Shown here: in pieces, positions 51,261-58,862 of the stretch
Position numbering within the stretch: the first letter of the stretch is position 1
Layout of the letters: each line of letters begins with the position of its first letter
Source: Paenibacillus tyrphae
GTDB lineage: Bacteria; Bacillota; Bacilli; Paenibacillales; NBRC-103111
Direction of reading: 5' to 3'
NCBI RefSeq assembly: GCF_027925525.1
Contig: NZ_BSDJ01000030.1
Location: forward strand, 1 to 64,000
Length of the DNA: 64,000 bases
Program-made: the position numbers and the translations under genes
The notes under the pieces: model-generated
Seen by the model: only the letters and a program-made list of their open reading frames with translations
Told to the model about the DNA's origin: nothing
Databases searched by the model: none

Positions 51261-51929
51261 TTATAAAAACTTTTGGGCTGCGCTGCGCTCCTGATTTACC
51301 CGGATTTCATCGAGGTAATTGTAGAGCGTGAACTTGGAAATGTCTAAAAATTGACATACCTTGTCGCCGGCTTTTTTCACGAGAAACGCGCCCCGGGCGT
51401 CCAAAAACTGCACCGCCTTGATCTTATCCTCTTTGGCCATATGGGACACGGGCTTGCCGATCGACTTCTGGCATTCCTGCAGCAAATAATCGACAAGATC
51501 GTTCACGTCGTTCACGAACACTTCCTTGACCTCCTGATCGAGGCTGTGCATGGTGAGCGACCGGATCGTATTTTCCGCCACGAGCAGATCCGAAATATCG
51601 AAGTTGATGCACAAAGCTCCGACCGTCTCGCCCTTGCCGTTCTTGATATACGTGGTCGACGAGCGCAAAATTTTGCCGTCCTTCGTCTGCGTAATATAGT
51701 TGTACCGGTCGCCGTCGGTGACCGTGCCGCGCAGCACTTCGAGCCCGAGGTTGCTGCCGCAGTCGCCGACCTTCCTTCCGGTAATGTGGCCGTTTTCGAT
51801 GGCGACGATCGTGCTCTCGTACCCCTGTGTCAAATCGTGCAGCACGACCTCGCATTTATCCCCGAACTGCGCAGCAATGCAGCGAATCATGGGAAGGAGG
51901 AAGCTGATCTCCTCTTTAACCGATTCCAA
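51261..51929 (-). CDS. YheO/DauR-like transcriptional regulator (PAS + HTH)
   Basis: The 222-residue protein has a YheO-like PAS domain (about 8-120: 'KCEVVLHDLTQGYESTIVAIENGHITGRKVGD', 'LRSSTTYIKNGKGETVGALCINFDIS') and a C-terminal HTH_22 domain ('IKAVQFLDARGAFLVKKAGDKVCQFLDISKFTLYNYLDEIR'). Related DauR controls D-amino-acid use; the ligand here is unknown. The start is TTG 51929, with AAGGAAAG 14 bases upstream. It lies upstream of ggt on the same strand but is separated by about 200 bases and ggt's own promoter. Confidence 0.88.
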   Translation of the reverse strand: MESVKEEISFLLPMIRCIAAQFGDKCEVVLHDLTQGYESTIVAIENGHITGRKVGDCGSNLGLEVLRGTVTDGDRYNYITQTKDGKILRSSTTYIKNGKGETVGALCINFDISDLLVAENTIRSLTMHSLDQEVKEVFVNDVNDLVDYLLQECQKSIGKPVSHMAKEDKIKAVQFLDARGAFLVKKAGDKVCQFLDISKFTLYNYLDEIRVNQERSAAQKFL

Positions 51930-52165
51930 TCCGTCTCACTTCTTTCCTTCAGTGTGCAAACCCCGTGAGTTTCAAAAAAATAGTTTGAGCACCAAAAAAG
52001 TTTTCTGTATCTTTAGTATCTTCGCAATCGGAAATCTTGTCAACCGAATTCGATGGACGGACAAACGGGCGGTCGGCGAATGTTTGGAAATAATTGTAGG
52101 CAGGGACGCCAGGAAGGTATAATGAGGGGGAACGATCCTTACACAGCTATGAAGGAGGCTGTCCT

Positions 52166-52783
52166 ATGAATCACCGATGGTTGGAATGGGCCAAGCAGAT
52201 TCAAGCAATCGCGCAGACCGGATTGGCGTATACGAAGGATGTCTACGATCGGGAGCGGTTCGAGGAATTGCGGCAAATGAGCGTCGACATTCTGGCTCAT
52301 TACACGGAGACGGACCCCGGGAAAATCAAGCTGACGTTCGCCAGCGATACCGGCTATGCCACGCCGAAGGTGGACATTCGCGGCGTCGTGTTCCGGGACG
52401 GGAAGCTTCTGCTGGTCCGCGAAAAGCACGACGGCGTCTGGTCGCTTCCGGGGGGATGGGCGGATATCGGCTTGTCGCCGTCGGAGGTTGCGGTCAAGGA
52501 AATCAAGGAGGAATCGGGCTTCGATGCAAGGCCTGTCCGGCTGCTCGCCGTGCTGGACAAGAAATTTCACGGCCATCCGCCGGAGCCGTATCATATTTAT
52601 AAGCTGTTTATCCGATGCGACATTATCGGAGGGAGCGCCACGACCGGGGTGGAAACGTCGGCCGTCGGTTTTTTCGGCGAAGACGAGCTGCCCGTCTTAT
52701 CGGTAGAGCGTAACACCGAGGCACAGCTGCGGACGATGTTCGAGTTTCTCCGCGATCCGGACAAACCGGTCATTTTGGATTGA
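52166..52783 (+). CDS. NUDIX hydrolase with N-terminal NUDIX_N_2 domain (YjhB-like)
   Basis: The 205-residue protein has an N-terminal helical domain (about 1-60, 'WLEWAKQIQAIAQTGLAYTKDVYDRERFEELR'). The NUDIX fold follows, with the box 'GGWADIGLSPSEVAVKEIKEESGF' (about 93-116). This resembles B. subtilis YjhB, a putative ADP-ribose-type or nucleotide pyrophosphatase. Substrate is uncertain. GAAGGAGG precedes the ATG. Confidence 0.9.
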   Translation: MNHRWLEWAKQIQAIAQTGLAYTKDVYDRERFEELRQMSVDILAHYTETDPGKIKLTFASDTGYATPKVDIRGVVFRDGKLLLVREKHDGVWSLPGGWADIGLSPSEVAVKEIKEESGFDARPVRLLAVLDKKFHGHPPEPYHIYKLFIRCDIIGGSATTGVETSAVGFFGEDELPVLSVERNTEAQLRTMFEFLRDPDKPVILD

Positions 52784-52851
52784 TGAGGGGCGGAGGGCCC
52801 TAGGCTTGTTGAGAACGTGGGCGATTGAGATAATAGAGGTTACGAGGGGGC

Positions 52852-52966
52852 GGGGTATCCACTTCCGGTCACTCTTGTCCGCAGGAAATTTTGATTTGAA
52901 GCCGCTTCGCAGCGGATATTTCCCGCGGACAAAGGCGAACGCTATCGCTCCTCCAGTGCATACCCC
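52852..52966. repeat. Nested palindromic intergenic element
   Basis: Outer arms GGGGTATCCACT (52852-52863) and AGTGCATACCCC (52955-52966) are inverted with one mismatch. Inner arms TTGTCCGC-A-GGAAAT (52875-52889) and ATTTCC-C-GCGGACAA (52918-52932) are perfect apart from one unpaired base pair, and a GCCGC/GCGG hairpin caps them. No coding potential is seen. It resembles a small non-autonomous or structural repeat. Apart from a terminator and a VOC remnant, nothing else is visible in 52784-53263. Confidence 0.65.
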
Positions 52967-53014
52967 ACCTCCGTATGTTTCTCTATTTCAGTCAAAAACC
53001 ACTTTTCAACACTC

Positions 53015-53039
53015 AGAGGGGCGGAAGCCCCTCTTTTTG
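53015..53039 (+). terminator. Intrinsic terminator
   Basis: AGAGGGGC-GGAA-GCCCCTCT is followed by five T. It is the first strong terminator after the NUDIX gene, about 230 bases downstream. Confidence 0.85.
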
Positions 53040-53117
53040 AGGTTATGGCGAGGAGGCAGTGCGCCGTATAAGCGGCTCTGCGAAAGGGGATAGGCTTGCT
53101 CGTACGGCATGACGAGG

Positions 53118-53228
53118 CTAGTTCAAGCGCTGAACGATTTCGTAGGCGTTGCCGCAAGGGGCTTCGAAATAGACCGCATAATATGTCGCATAATAGGTCA
53201 CGTTGATCGGGAACAGCTTCGGCCCGCG
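53118..53228 (-). pseudogene. Remnant of a VOC (glyoxalase-fold) gene
   Basis: A 36-codon open stretch, bounded by stops and lacking any start codon, reads 'GPKLFPINVTYYA' then 'YYAVYFEAPCGNAYEIVQ'. The second part matches the C-terminal strand of VOC enzymes ('YYAVFFEDPDGNRLEIV'), with DPDG changed to APCG. It is probably the decayed 3' end of a deleted gene. Confidence 0.55.
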
Positions 53229-53263
53229 TTACCTGGAGGGCGATATGGCTGAATCTGTTCGTG

Positions 53264-53860
53264 TTAGATTCTCTCCTCCAGGTTGGCGATGACTTGCTCC
53301 CAGCGGTGCTTCATTTCTTCTCGGCGGAACGCGTCCTCGAGCTTTTCCTGATGGAAGCTGATCATCGTTTTTCCCGAGCTTGCCGGCAGCAGACGGATTT
53401 GAACGGTAGACGCATGCTCCCAATCCTGAGGCTGCCAAGTCATGCGGAGCTGGGACAGCGGCTTAAGCACCCGCAGCTGGCCGGACGTGCCGTCTTCGGT
53501 CAAATAGGCTTCCCCTTGCTGCGGGAGAGAGGGCAGCACGCCCAGCCACAAGCGCAGCCCTTCCGGCGCGGTCAGCAACTCCCAGGCCCGTTCCGGGGAA
53601 ACCGGCAGCGTCCGGCGCACCCCGATCTGGAAGCCGGACGCCGCCGTCAATCCCGCGGGTCTACGGCCCCGCTTCTGCTCGAAGGCGGCGGCGATCGTCT
53701 CGCCCCAACGCGGCTCCACGTCATGCTCGTCGCGCAAATAGTTAACGATATCCTCGTAGGACCAGGTCTGGTCCACGGTTTTCTGCAAAATCATCAGCCA
53801 CTCTTCCCGCGTATGGCCGGTTTCGTCCGGTAAAGCTTGCTTGGAGATCGGGGTCGTCAT
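53264..53860 (-). CDS. SRPBCC (AHSA1-like) protein with DUF4287-like N-terminus
   Basis: The 198-residue protein has a helical N-terminal segment (about 12-62, 'TREEWLMILQKTVDQTWSYEDIVNYLRDEHDVEPRWGETIAAAFEQKRG') like DUF4287. A hydrophobic-cavity SRPBCC domain follows ('RTLPVSPERAWELLTAPEGLRLWLG', 'TMISFHQEKLEDAFRREEMKHRWEQVIANLEE'). Members bind lipophilic ligands or assist folding; no ligand can be named. ATG 53860 follows GGAGGATG. The divergent neighbour is on the same strand upstream, a WYL regulator. Confidence 0.85.
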   Translation of the reverse strand: MTTPISKQALPDETGHTREEWLMILQKTVDQTWSYEDIVNYLRDEHDVEPRWGETIAAAFEQKRGRRPAGLTAASGFQIGVRRTLPVSPERAWELLTAPEGLRLWLGVLPSLPQQGEAYLTEDGTSGQLRVLKPLSQLRMTWQPQDWEHASTVQIRLLPASSGKTMISFHQEKLEDAFRREEMKHRWEQVIANLEERI

Positions 53861-53930
53861 CGTTTCATCCTCCAAAACGTTAGATAATCCTATTATAAAC
53901 AAACTTCACTGACACGGATGGCCAGTGAAG

Positions 53931-54896
53931 TTATAAGGTTTCGTAATATTCGGCAAGCGCGGAGGCGATGCCCGCCATGCATTCTTTGAGCGGGAGCGGC
54001 TCGACGGCAAAGATCGATCCCCCGTAGCCGAGCAGCATGTAAGGCAAGCGGGTGTAGGTGAACGACTCGGTGACTTGAAACTGCGCATGATCGGCCGACC
54101 GTTCGACGAGCGTGTGACCGAGCAGCCAGTGTCGGCAGAGATCGTTAATCGCCTGCGGCTGTCCTTGGATGCGGACAGTAATCAGTTCTTCTTGCGTCTC
54201 GGGGCCCGGCAGCAGATCCTTCAGCAAAAACTGCCGGGCGGAAAACCCGCCCGGCCGCACGAAGCTCTCCTCGGTGCGCGTCCAATCGCGGATACGGTCG
54301 ACCCGGAAGCTGCGGATTTCCCGGCGGAGCCGGCAGTAAGCGACGATATACCATGCGCTCTTCCAATGGACCAGCCCGTACGGATCGATGTTCCGCTCTG
54401 TAACGTCGGATTCGTAGCCCGATTGATAGGCGATCCGCAGGGTAAGGCCTTCGGCGGCGGACTGCTCCAATACCTGCAGAACCGACTCGAGCCGGGGAGA
54501 GACTGGCGGATGGATGACCTCCAGTCCCGATTCGCGCCGCTCCAGCGCATGGAGCTGCTCCTCGTTCGTGTATCTCTTGAGCTTGGCAACGGCCCGCTCC
54601 AGCGCTTCGCCGTAGGGATAGCCCGCCTGCTGGGCGAAAGCCGCCGCATGGACGAGCGCCGTCTGCTCCTCTAAATCAAAAAACAACGGGGCCTCGTTGA
54701 ACGATTCGAGCAAGCTGTAGCCGCCATGATGCCCGGCATCGGCGACGACGGGAACCCCGCTGGTGCACAAAGCGTCGATGCACCGGTAGACGGTGCGCAC
54801 ATGAATCTCCAGCTCGTCCGCGAGCTGTTGGGCGGTCATGCGCTTCCCCTTTTTAAGCAGCCACAGGATCGATAACATATTGTCCGCTTTAGACAT
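53931..54896 (-). CDS. HTH-WYL (YafY-type) transcriptional regulator
   Basis: The 321-residue protein has an N-terminal HTH_11 ('MLSILWLLKKGKRMTAQQLADELEIHVRTVYRCIDALCTSGVPV', residues 7-50) and a WYL domain ('EGLTLRIAYQSG...RNIDPYGLVHWKSAWYIVAYCRLRREIRSFRVDRI'). A WCX C-terminal domain follows. WYL domains bind small ligands or nucleic acid and often control stress or defence genes. It lies 70 bases upstream of the SRPBCC gene on the same strand and may control it. Confidence 0.9.
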   Translation of the reverse strand: MSKADNMLSILWLLKKGKRMTAQQLADELEIHVRTVYRCIDALCTSGVPVVADAGHHGGYSLLESFNEAPLFFDLEEQTALVHAAAFAQQAGYPYGEALERAVAKLKRYTNEEQLHALERRESGLEVIHPPVSPRLESVLQVLEQSAAEGLTLRIAYQSGYESDVTERNIDPYGLVHWKSAWYIVAYCRLRREIRSFRVDRIRDWTRTEESFVRPGGFSARQFLLKDLLPGPETQEELITVRIQGQPQAINDLCRHWLLGHTLVERSADHAQFQVTESFTYTRLPYMLLGYGGSIFAVEPLPLKECMAGIASALAEYYETL

Positions 54897-54930
54897 AGCT
54901 TGATGCTCCTTTTCTAAGCGGCTGAAGGGA

Positions 54931-55557
54931 TTATGGAAGCGCGGCCTCCATGATCGTCAGAATATCCTTCGGATGCCGCAGACGGTAATTGGCCGCAATT
55001 CCGGCATCGTACGCTCCCCACAGCGCCAGTCCGGAGGCGACGCCCGCTCCGGCCGCGCACTGCATATCGTAGATGCTGTCTCCAATGTACAGCGTGTCCT
55101 TCGGCTCTGCTTCAAGCCGCTTCAAGGCGGTCAGAATCGGCTCGGGATGCGGCTTATGCCGGGCCGTATCGTCGGCGCAGACGACGACATCGAAGTAAGG
55201 GTGCAGGTCGAACCGGGCAAAATCTTTGATATATTCCGTGCGTGTCTTGGAGGTGACGATGCCGGTCCGCAGCCCGAGCTCTTTGACCCGGCGCAGCATC
55301 GGTTCGATGCCTTCGAATACGCGGATTTGGTAGTCATACCGCTCCATCAGCCGGTTCCAGCGTTTCGCGGCTTCCTCAATATCTTGAATCCCGAAGCGGG
55401 GGAGCGAGCGGACGCTCGGTATGCCGAGCACAAAGGTAAGATCCTCAGGCTCATAAGGGATGTTCCTCTCCTGCAACAGGTCCGACAGTGAACTAAGAAT
55501 CGCCTGCTCCGTATCGAGCAGCGTACCATCTACATCGAATAATAGACAAGGATACAT
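54931..55557 (-). CDS. HAD superfamily hydrolase (phosphoglycolate phosphatase-like)
   Basis: The 208-residue phosphatase has motif I 'LLFDVDGTLLDT' (nucleophile Asp8), motif II 'TGIVTSKT', motif III Lys in 'DTARHKPHPEPI' and motif IV 'YIGDSIYDMQCAAGAG'. The cap domain is of the PGP/pyrophosphatase (subclass IA) kind. Substrate is unknown. It has its own promoter with a palindrome across the -35. Confidence 0.9.
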   Translation of the reverse strand: MYPCLLFDVDGTLLDTEQAILSSLSDLLQERNIPYEPEDLTFVLGIPSVRSLPRFGIQDIEEAAKRWNRLMERYDYQIRVFEGIEPMLRRVKELGLRTGIVTSKTRTEYIKDFARFDLHPYFDVVVCADDTARHKPHPEPILTALKRLEAEPKDTLYIGDSIYDMQCAAGAGVASGLALWGAYDAGIAANYRLRHPKDILTIMEAALP

Positions 55558-55599
55558 GAGGAATCAATCCTTTCGTTATGAATAATGCAATATAACTTA

Positions 55600-55630
55600 A
55601 TTATACTTATAAAAACTTGTATTAACAAGT
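55600..55630 (-). promoter_or_regulatory. Promoter and operator-like palindrome of the HAD gene
   Basis: On the minus strand TTGTTA (55623-55628), a 17-base spacer and TATAAT (55600-55605) form a promoter. ACTTGT-N4-ACAAGT (55615-55630) covers the -35. The surrounding 55558-55740 is unusually AT-rich and otherwise empty. Confidence 0.6.
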
Positions 55631-55718
55631 GAATGTCAATGAATATAAGTAATAATACCTAAATTACATAATGAAATATGCATAATTTCGTGATTTTTAT
55701 GCATTCGCAAAATCAAGG

Positions 55719-55747
55719 TTTCCATACGCCGTTCCTTCTGCTACAAT
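55719..55747 (+). promoter_or_regulatory. Promoter of the ZTP riboswitch-folD-fchA transcript
   Basis: TTTCCA (55719-55724), 17 bases, TACAAT (55742-55747). It sits directly before the aptamer. Confidence 0.55.
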
Positions 55748-55762
55748 AGCAACAACAAACGA

Positions 55763-55842
55763 AAGCCGTATGCGACTGGCGAAAAGAGTGGATAACCACA
55801 AGGGAGCATGCGGTCGGAATCTTGCCGTTCGCCTGGGTAAAA
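55763..55842 (+). ncRNA. ZTP (pfl) riboswitch upstream of folD-fchA
   Basis: The aptamer shows the pfl hallmarks: P1 GTATGC/GCATGC around 'GACTGGCG', a GTGG-ATAA-CCAC hairpin, 'AAGGGAGC', a CGG/CCG hairpin and the 3' conserved 'CGCCTGGGTA'. ZTP (and AICAR monophosphate, ZMP) signals shortage of 10-formyl-THF, so control of folD-fchA is biologically fitting. A terminator begins at its 3' edge. The long open frame reading through here is not coding. Confidence 0.9.
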
Positions 55843-55890
55843 GTATTTGCCGAAGACTCGTTGGAGTAGCTTTGGCGGATGCTTTTTTTT
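55843..55890 (+). terminator. Expression-platform terminator of the ZTP riboswitch
   Basis: A 13-bp stem with several G-T pairs (55843-55855 with 55870-55882) is followed by eight T, 48 bases before the folD start. ZTP riboswitches usually prevent this termination when ligand is bound. Confidence 0.85.
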
Positions 55891-55937
55891 CGTTTATGTG
55901 CCCAATTCTAGTGAAAATACATTGGAGGTCGAGCCCT

Positions 55938-56801
55938 ATGGCGCAACTGCTCAAAGCGAAAGAGGCGGCGGATCAAGTGTATGATCGGATTCTCAAGCGA
56001 ACGGAGGAATGGAAGGCTGCCGGATGTCAGCCTTGCATGGGGGTTATTTTAGTCGAAGGCGATCCCGCCTCGCTGCTCTATGTCCGGGCCAAGCAAAAGA
56101 TTGCCGGAAGGCTGGGCATTGCGTTCCAGTTGAAAACGTTCCGGCCTGACGTGCGGGAAAGCGAAGTGATGAGCCTGATCGCCGAGTGGAACGCCGATCC
56201 CGACGTTCACGGGATTATGCTGGAGCTTCCGCTGCCGAAGCATTGGTCCCAGGTACGGATCGAGAGCGCCATCGCACCGCAGAAGGACGTAGACGGGGTA
56301 ACGCCTGCAAGCAAGCTGGCAACGATGACGGGCGCCGAGGGTCTTTACCCCGCCACGCCGCAGGCTTGCATTCGGCTGCTTCGGCATTACGGCTACCGGC
56401 TGGAAGGCAGTAACGTTGCGTTGATCGGCCGGGGCCAGACGGTAGGGCTGCCGCTCTTCCATATGCTGCAGCGAGAGCAAGCCACCGTCACCGTCTGTCA
56501 CTCGCGCACCCCGGATCTTGCCTTCCATCTGCGGCATGCGGAGATTGCTTTTGCTGCGGCAGGACAGCCTGGCCTTGTGACCCGGGAGATGGTTCACCCG
56601 GAGCTCGTTCTCATCGATGCGGGAATTAACGAATCGGCAGACGGAAGTATCGCAGGGGATGTGTCTGCAGGAGCGGCCGAAGCGGTGAAGGCGGTATCCC
56701 CGGTACCCGGCGGCGTCGGGACGCTCACGACGGCGATTTTATTCGAAAATGTGCTGAAAGCGCTGGAGCTGCAGGTCCGAGGAAAGGTGGCGGGACAATG
56801 A
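55938..56801 (+). CDS. folD: Methylenetetrahydrofolate dehydrogenase/cyclohydrolase
   Basis: The 287-residue bifunctional enzyme converts 5,10-methylene-THF to 10-formyl-THF. It shows 'DPASLLYVRAKQKIAGRLGI' with the catalytic Tyr/Lys, 'GIMLELPLPKHW', 'KDVDGVTP', 'ALIGRGQTVGLPLFHML' and 'SPVPGGVGTLTTAILFENVL'. 'MLELPLP' replaces the usual 'LVQLPLP'. ATG 55938 follows GGAGGTCG and lies after the riboswitch; an in-frame start at 55770 would lie inside the aptamer. Its stop overlaps fchA. Confidence 0.93.
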   Translation: MAQLLKAKEAADQVYDRILKRTEEWKAAGCQPCMGVILVEGDPASLLYVRAKQKIAGRLGIAFQLKTFRPDVRESEVMSLIAEWNADPDVHGIMLELPLPKHWSQVRIESAIAPQKDVDGVTPASKLATMTGAEGLYPATPQACIRLLRHYGYRLEGSNVALIGRGQTVGLPLFHMLQREQATVTVCHSRTPDLAFHLRHAEIAFAAAGQPGLVTREMVHPELVLIDAGINESADGSIAGDVSAGAAEAVKAVSPVPGGVGTLTTAILFENVLKALELQVRGKVAGQ

Positions 56802-57439
56802 CGTCAACGGTATGGTGGAACCGAATGGTGGGGGAGTTCGTTCGGGAGGCCGGAAGCGTGGAGCCGACGCCGGGAGGAGGCAGTGTGGCCGCTCTCGCTG
56901 CAGCGCTCGGAGCCGCGATGGCGTCGATGGCAAGCCGTCTGTCGCAGGGGGAGGCCTTCGCCTCATTCCAAACTTCCATAGGCGAAACTCTGGAGACGAT
57001 GAACCGGCTTACCCGGGCGTGCGAGGAGCTGCTGGAAGCGGATATCCGCGCGTTCGAGGAATATATGAGGGCGCTGAAGCTGCCTAAGGAAAGCGAAGAG
57101 GAGCGGGAGGCAAGACGCACGGCGATCGATGAAGCGGCCATGGGTGCCACCGGGGTCCCGCTCCGGCTGGTGCAGGTATGCTTGGACGGGCTGCGGAATG
57201 CGGAGCGGATCGCCGGGTGCTGCAACAAACATGTCGTCTCGGATCTGGGCATCGGGGCGCTGCTGTTCGAAGCGTCCGCCCAATCCGCCGGGTTGACCGT
57301 GCGGATCAACTTGCGTTCGCTGAGAAACGCGGACCTTCGAGCGCAATATGAACGGCAGATGACCGCGATGCTTCAGGAGGCGGAGTCGCTCAAAACGCAG
57401 GTGCTCCGAACCGTCCACAGCCGGATTGCGGGGCATTGA
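56798..57439 (+). CDS. fchA: Methenyltetrahydrofolate cyclohydrolase (FchA/FTCD-like)
   Basis: The 213-residue helical protein belongs to the cyclodeaminase/cyclohydrolase family: 'VEPTPGGGSVAALAAALGAAMASMASRLS' near the N terminus and 'ERIAGCCNKHVVSDLGIGALLFEASAQSAGLTVRINLRSL' in the second half. It hydrolyses 5,10-methenyl-THF to 10-formyl-THF or deaminates formimino-THF. It overlaps folD by ATGA, so both are under the ZTP riboswitch. FolD normally already has cyclohydrolase activity, so the pairing is partly redundant. Confidence 0.9.
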   Translation: MTSTVWWNRMVGEFVREAGSVEPTPGGGSVAALAAALGAAMASMASRLSQGEAFASFQTSIGETLETMNRLTRACEELLEADIRAFEEYMRALKLPKESEEEREARRTAIDEAAMGATGVPLRLVQVCLDGLRNAERIAGCCNKHVVSDLGIGALLFEASAQSAGLTVRINLRSLRNADLRAQYERQMTAMLQEAESLKTQVLRTVHSRIAGH

Positions 57440-57610
57440 CCAATCGCTGGTGCCGGCTGATTCCGGTCGCAGGCAGGTGTTTGAAAAAAGTCACAATTGC
57501 CCAATGCTTGGCGAATTCCGGCAGTTTATAATAAAGATGAATCTTTGGGCTCGTCCGGTGCGGGCCAGAAGACAGCGGTTACATTCTATTTCTTATTTGG
57601 AGGTCATGCC

Positions 57611-57904
57611 ATGTTGAATCATCCCATTGGCCGCTTGCGCATCGTCGCTTTTATCGAGGGGATGTCCTATCTCGTTCTGCTGGCCATCGCCATGCCGCTC
57701 AAGTATTTTCTGGATATGCCGCAAGCCGTCAAAATTGTCGGATCGCTCCACGGCCTGTTGTTCGTGCTGTACGTGCTGGCCGTCATCCACGTCACCTTCG
57801 CTCACCGCTGGACCGTGCTGAAAGTGCTGTTCGCCATGCTTGCCGCCTTCATTCCGTTCGGCAATTTTATCCTGGATTCTCGCTTATTGAAAAACAGCCG
57901 TTAG
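57611..57904 (+). CDS. DUF3817 family membrane protein
   Basis: The 97-residue protein has three membrane helices and the family pattern 'IGRLRIVAFIEGMSYLVLLAIAMPLKYF...VKIVGSLHGLLFVLYVLAV', ending 'AAFIPFGNFILDSRLLK'. Function is unknown (B. subtilis YdzA group). ATG 57611 follows GGAGGTC. A strong -10 (TATAAT, 57527-57532) lies 80 bases upstream without a clear -35. Confidence 0.9.
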   Translation: MLNHPIGRLRIVAFIEGMSYLVLLAIAMPLKYFLDMPQAVKIVGSLHGLLFVLYVLAVIHVTFAHRWTVLKVLFAMLAAFIPFGNFILDSRLLKNSR

Positions 57905-57976
57905 GCGACCCGAAAAAGGCAGCCGCATGGAGAAGCTTGCAGGTCTGCCTTTCGCAGCCGCCTATAACGATTTGTC

Positions 57977-58004
57977 CGAAAAGACTCCGGTAAGGAGTTT
58001 TTCT
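57977..58004 (+). terminator. Intrinsic terminator after the DUF3817 gene
   Basis: GAAAA-GACTCC and GGAGTTTTTC arms with a GGTAA loop are followed by a T-rich run. Confidence 0.6.
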
Positions 58005-58066
58005 CATTTTCTTGTTTTACAACCGTTTGGTTCACCGACCCGAATTACTCCTGCAAGTTCCTCTGC

Positions 58067-58672
58067 TTAGGTTAGCTTATCCCACTTGGCCCACATTTTG
58101 CGCGGATTTAGCTCGTACTCTTCGTTGTCCCGGAACATGAACCGGTGCATAATAAATTCCCTGCGGATCGTCGCAAAGTCCTCGTGATACTGTCGGATGA
58201 AGTCGTTGATTTCTTGCTCCGTATACTTTCGTCCCTTCTCCAATCGGGAGACGATATGCTCCAGGACGATCAGCTTTTTCTTCAACTGGGCAGGCACGTG
58301 CTTTAATTTGCCTTCGGAGGTGAAGAAGTTTTTCAGAACGGATTGCTGCAGACGTTCGGCTTTGTCCTCGGGCATGGAAGGCCCTCCTGTCTCGTTGGAA
58401 TGGGAGTAGATCAGCTCTACCGAAGCGGCGGCGTTCGCCTTGATGAAGTGATGATTTAGCGAAAAGTAGATGGTATTCTTCACCCGGCGCTCATAAAGCA
58501 AGCTGGCTTCCCGCAGTTTGGCGGCGTGGTGGGTAATGGTGGCAGGGGTTACGCCTAATTTGTCGGCGAGCACCTGTCCGTTCAGCTCCCCGTCCGCCAG
58601 CAGGATAAGGATGCGGATTCTTGTCGGGTCGGCGAGCGCTTTATGATAGTTGACGATCTTATCCAGCTGCAT
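58067..58672 (-). CDS. ArsR family regulator with C-terminal DUF2087
   Basis: The 201-residue protein has an N-terminal winged helix ('YHKALADPTRIRILILLADGELNGQVLADKLGVTPATITHHAAKLREASLLYERRV', about 9-64). A C-terminal DUF2087 domain follows ('VPAQLKKKLIVLEHIVSRLEKGRKYTEQEINDFIRQYHEDFATIRREFIMHRFMFR'). It lacks the ELCVCDL metal motif of ArsR proper, so metal sensing is doubtful. ATG 58672 follows GGAGGTGATC. Its promoter carries a perfect 14-bp palindrome over the -10. Confidence 0.88.
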   Translation of the reverse strand: MQLDKIVNYHKALADPTRIRILILLADGELNGQVLADKLGVTPATITHHAAKLREASLLYERRVKNTIYFSLNHHFIKANAAASVELIYSHSNETGGPSMPEDKAERLQQSVLKNFFTSEGKLKHVPAQLKKKLIVLEHIVSRLEKGRKYTEQEINDFIRQYHEDFATIRREFIMHRFMFRDNEEYELNPRKMWAKWDKLT

Positions 58673-58721
58673 GGGTTGAAGATCACCTCCATGTTTTTTA
58701 GTGCGCATCTAATTTAATATT

Positions 58722-58761
58722 TATCTAATTAGATAATATTCAAATTAGCTTCTGCTGTCAA
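58722..58761 (-). promoter_or_regulatory. Promoter and autoregulatory operator of the ArsR-type gene
   Basis: TTGACA (58756-58761), 17 bases and TATTAT (58733-58738) on the minus strand, with the palindrome TATCTAATTAGATA at 58722-58735 overlapping the -10. AT-rich palindromes here are typical ArsR-family operators. Confidence 0.75.
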
Positions 58762-58862
58762 TGAAATCCAATGAATTTACTGTAGCATGGGCGAGTGGTT
58801 TATAATAGTGCCAATGAAGCTGAATTTGAATGGAACTACTTTGGCCAAAAGGGGAGAGGTCT

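Noticed and set aside
55770-55937. In-frame upstream extension of folD
   Set aside because: The extension would begin inside the ZTP aptamer and run through its terminator; the ATG at 55938 has the ribosome site.
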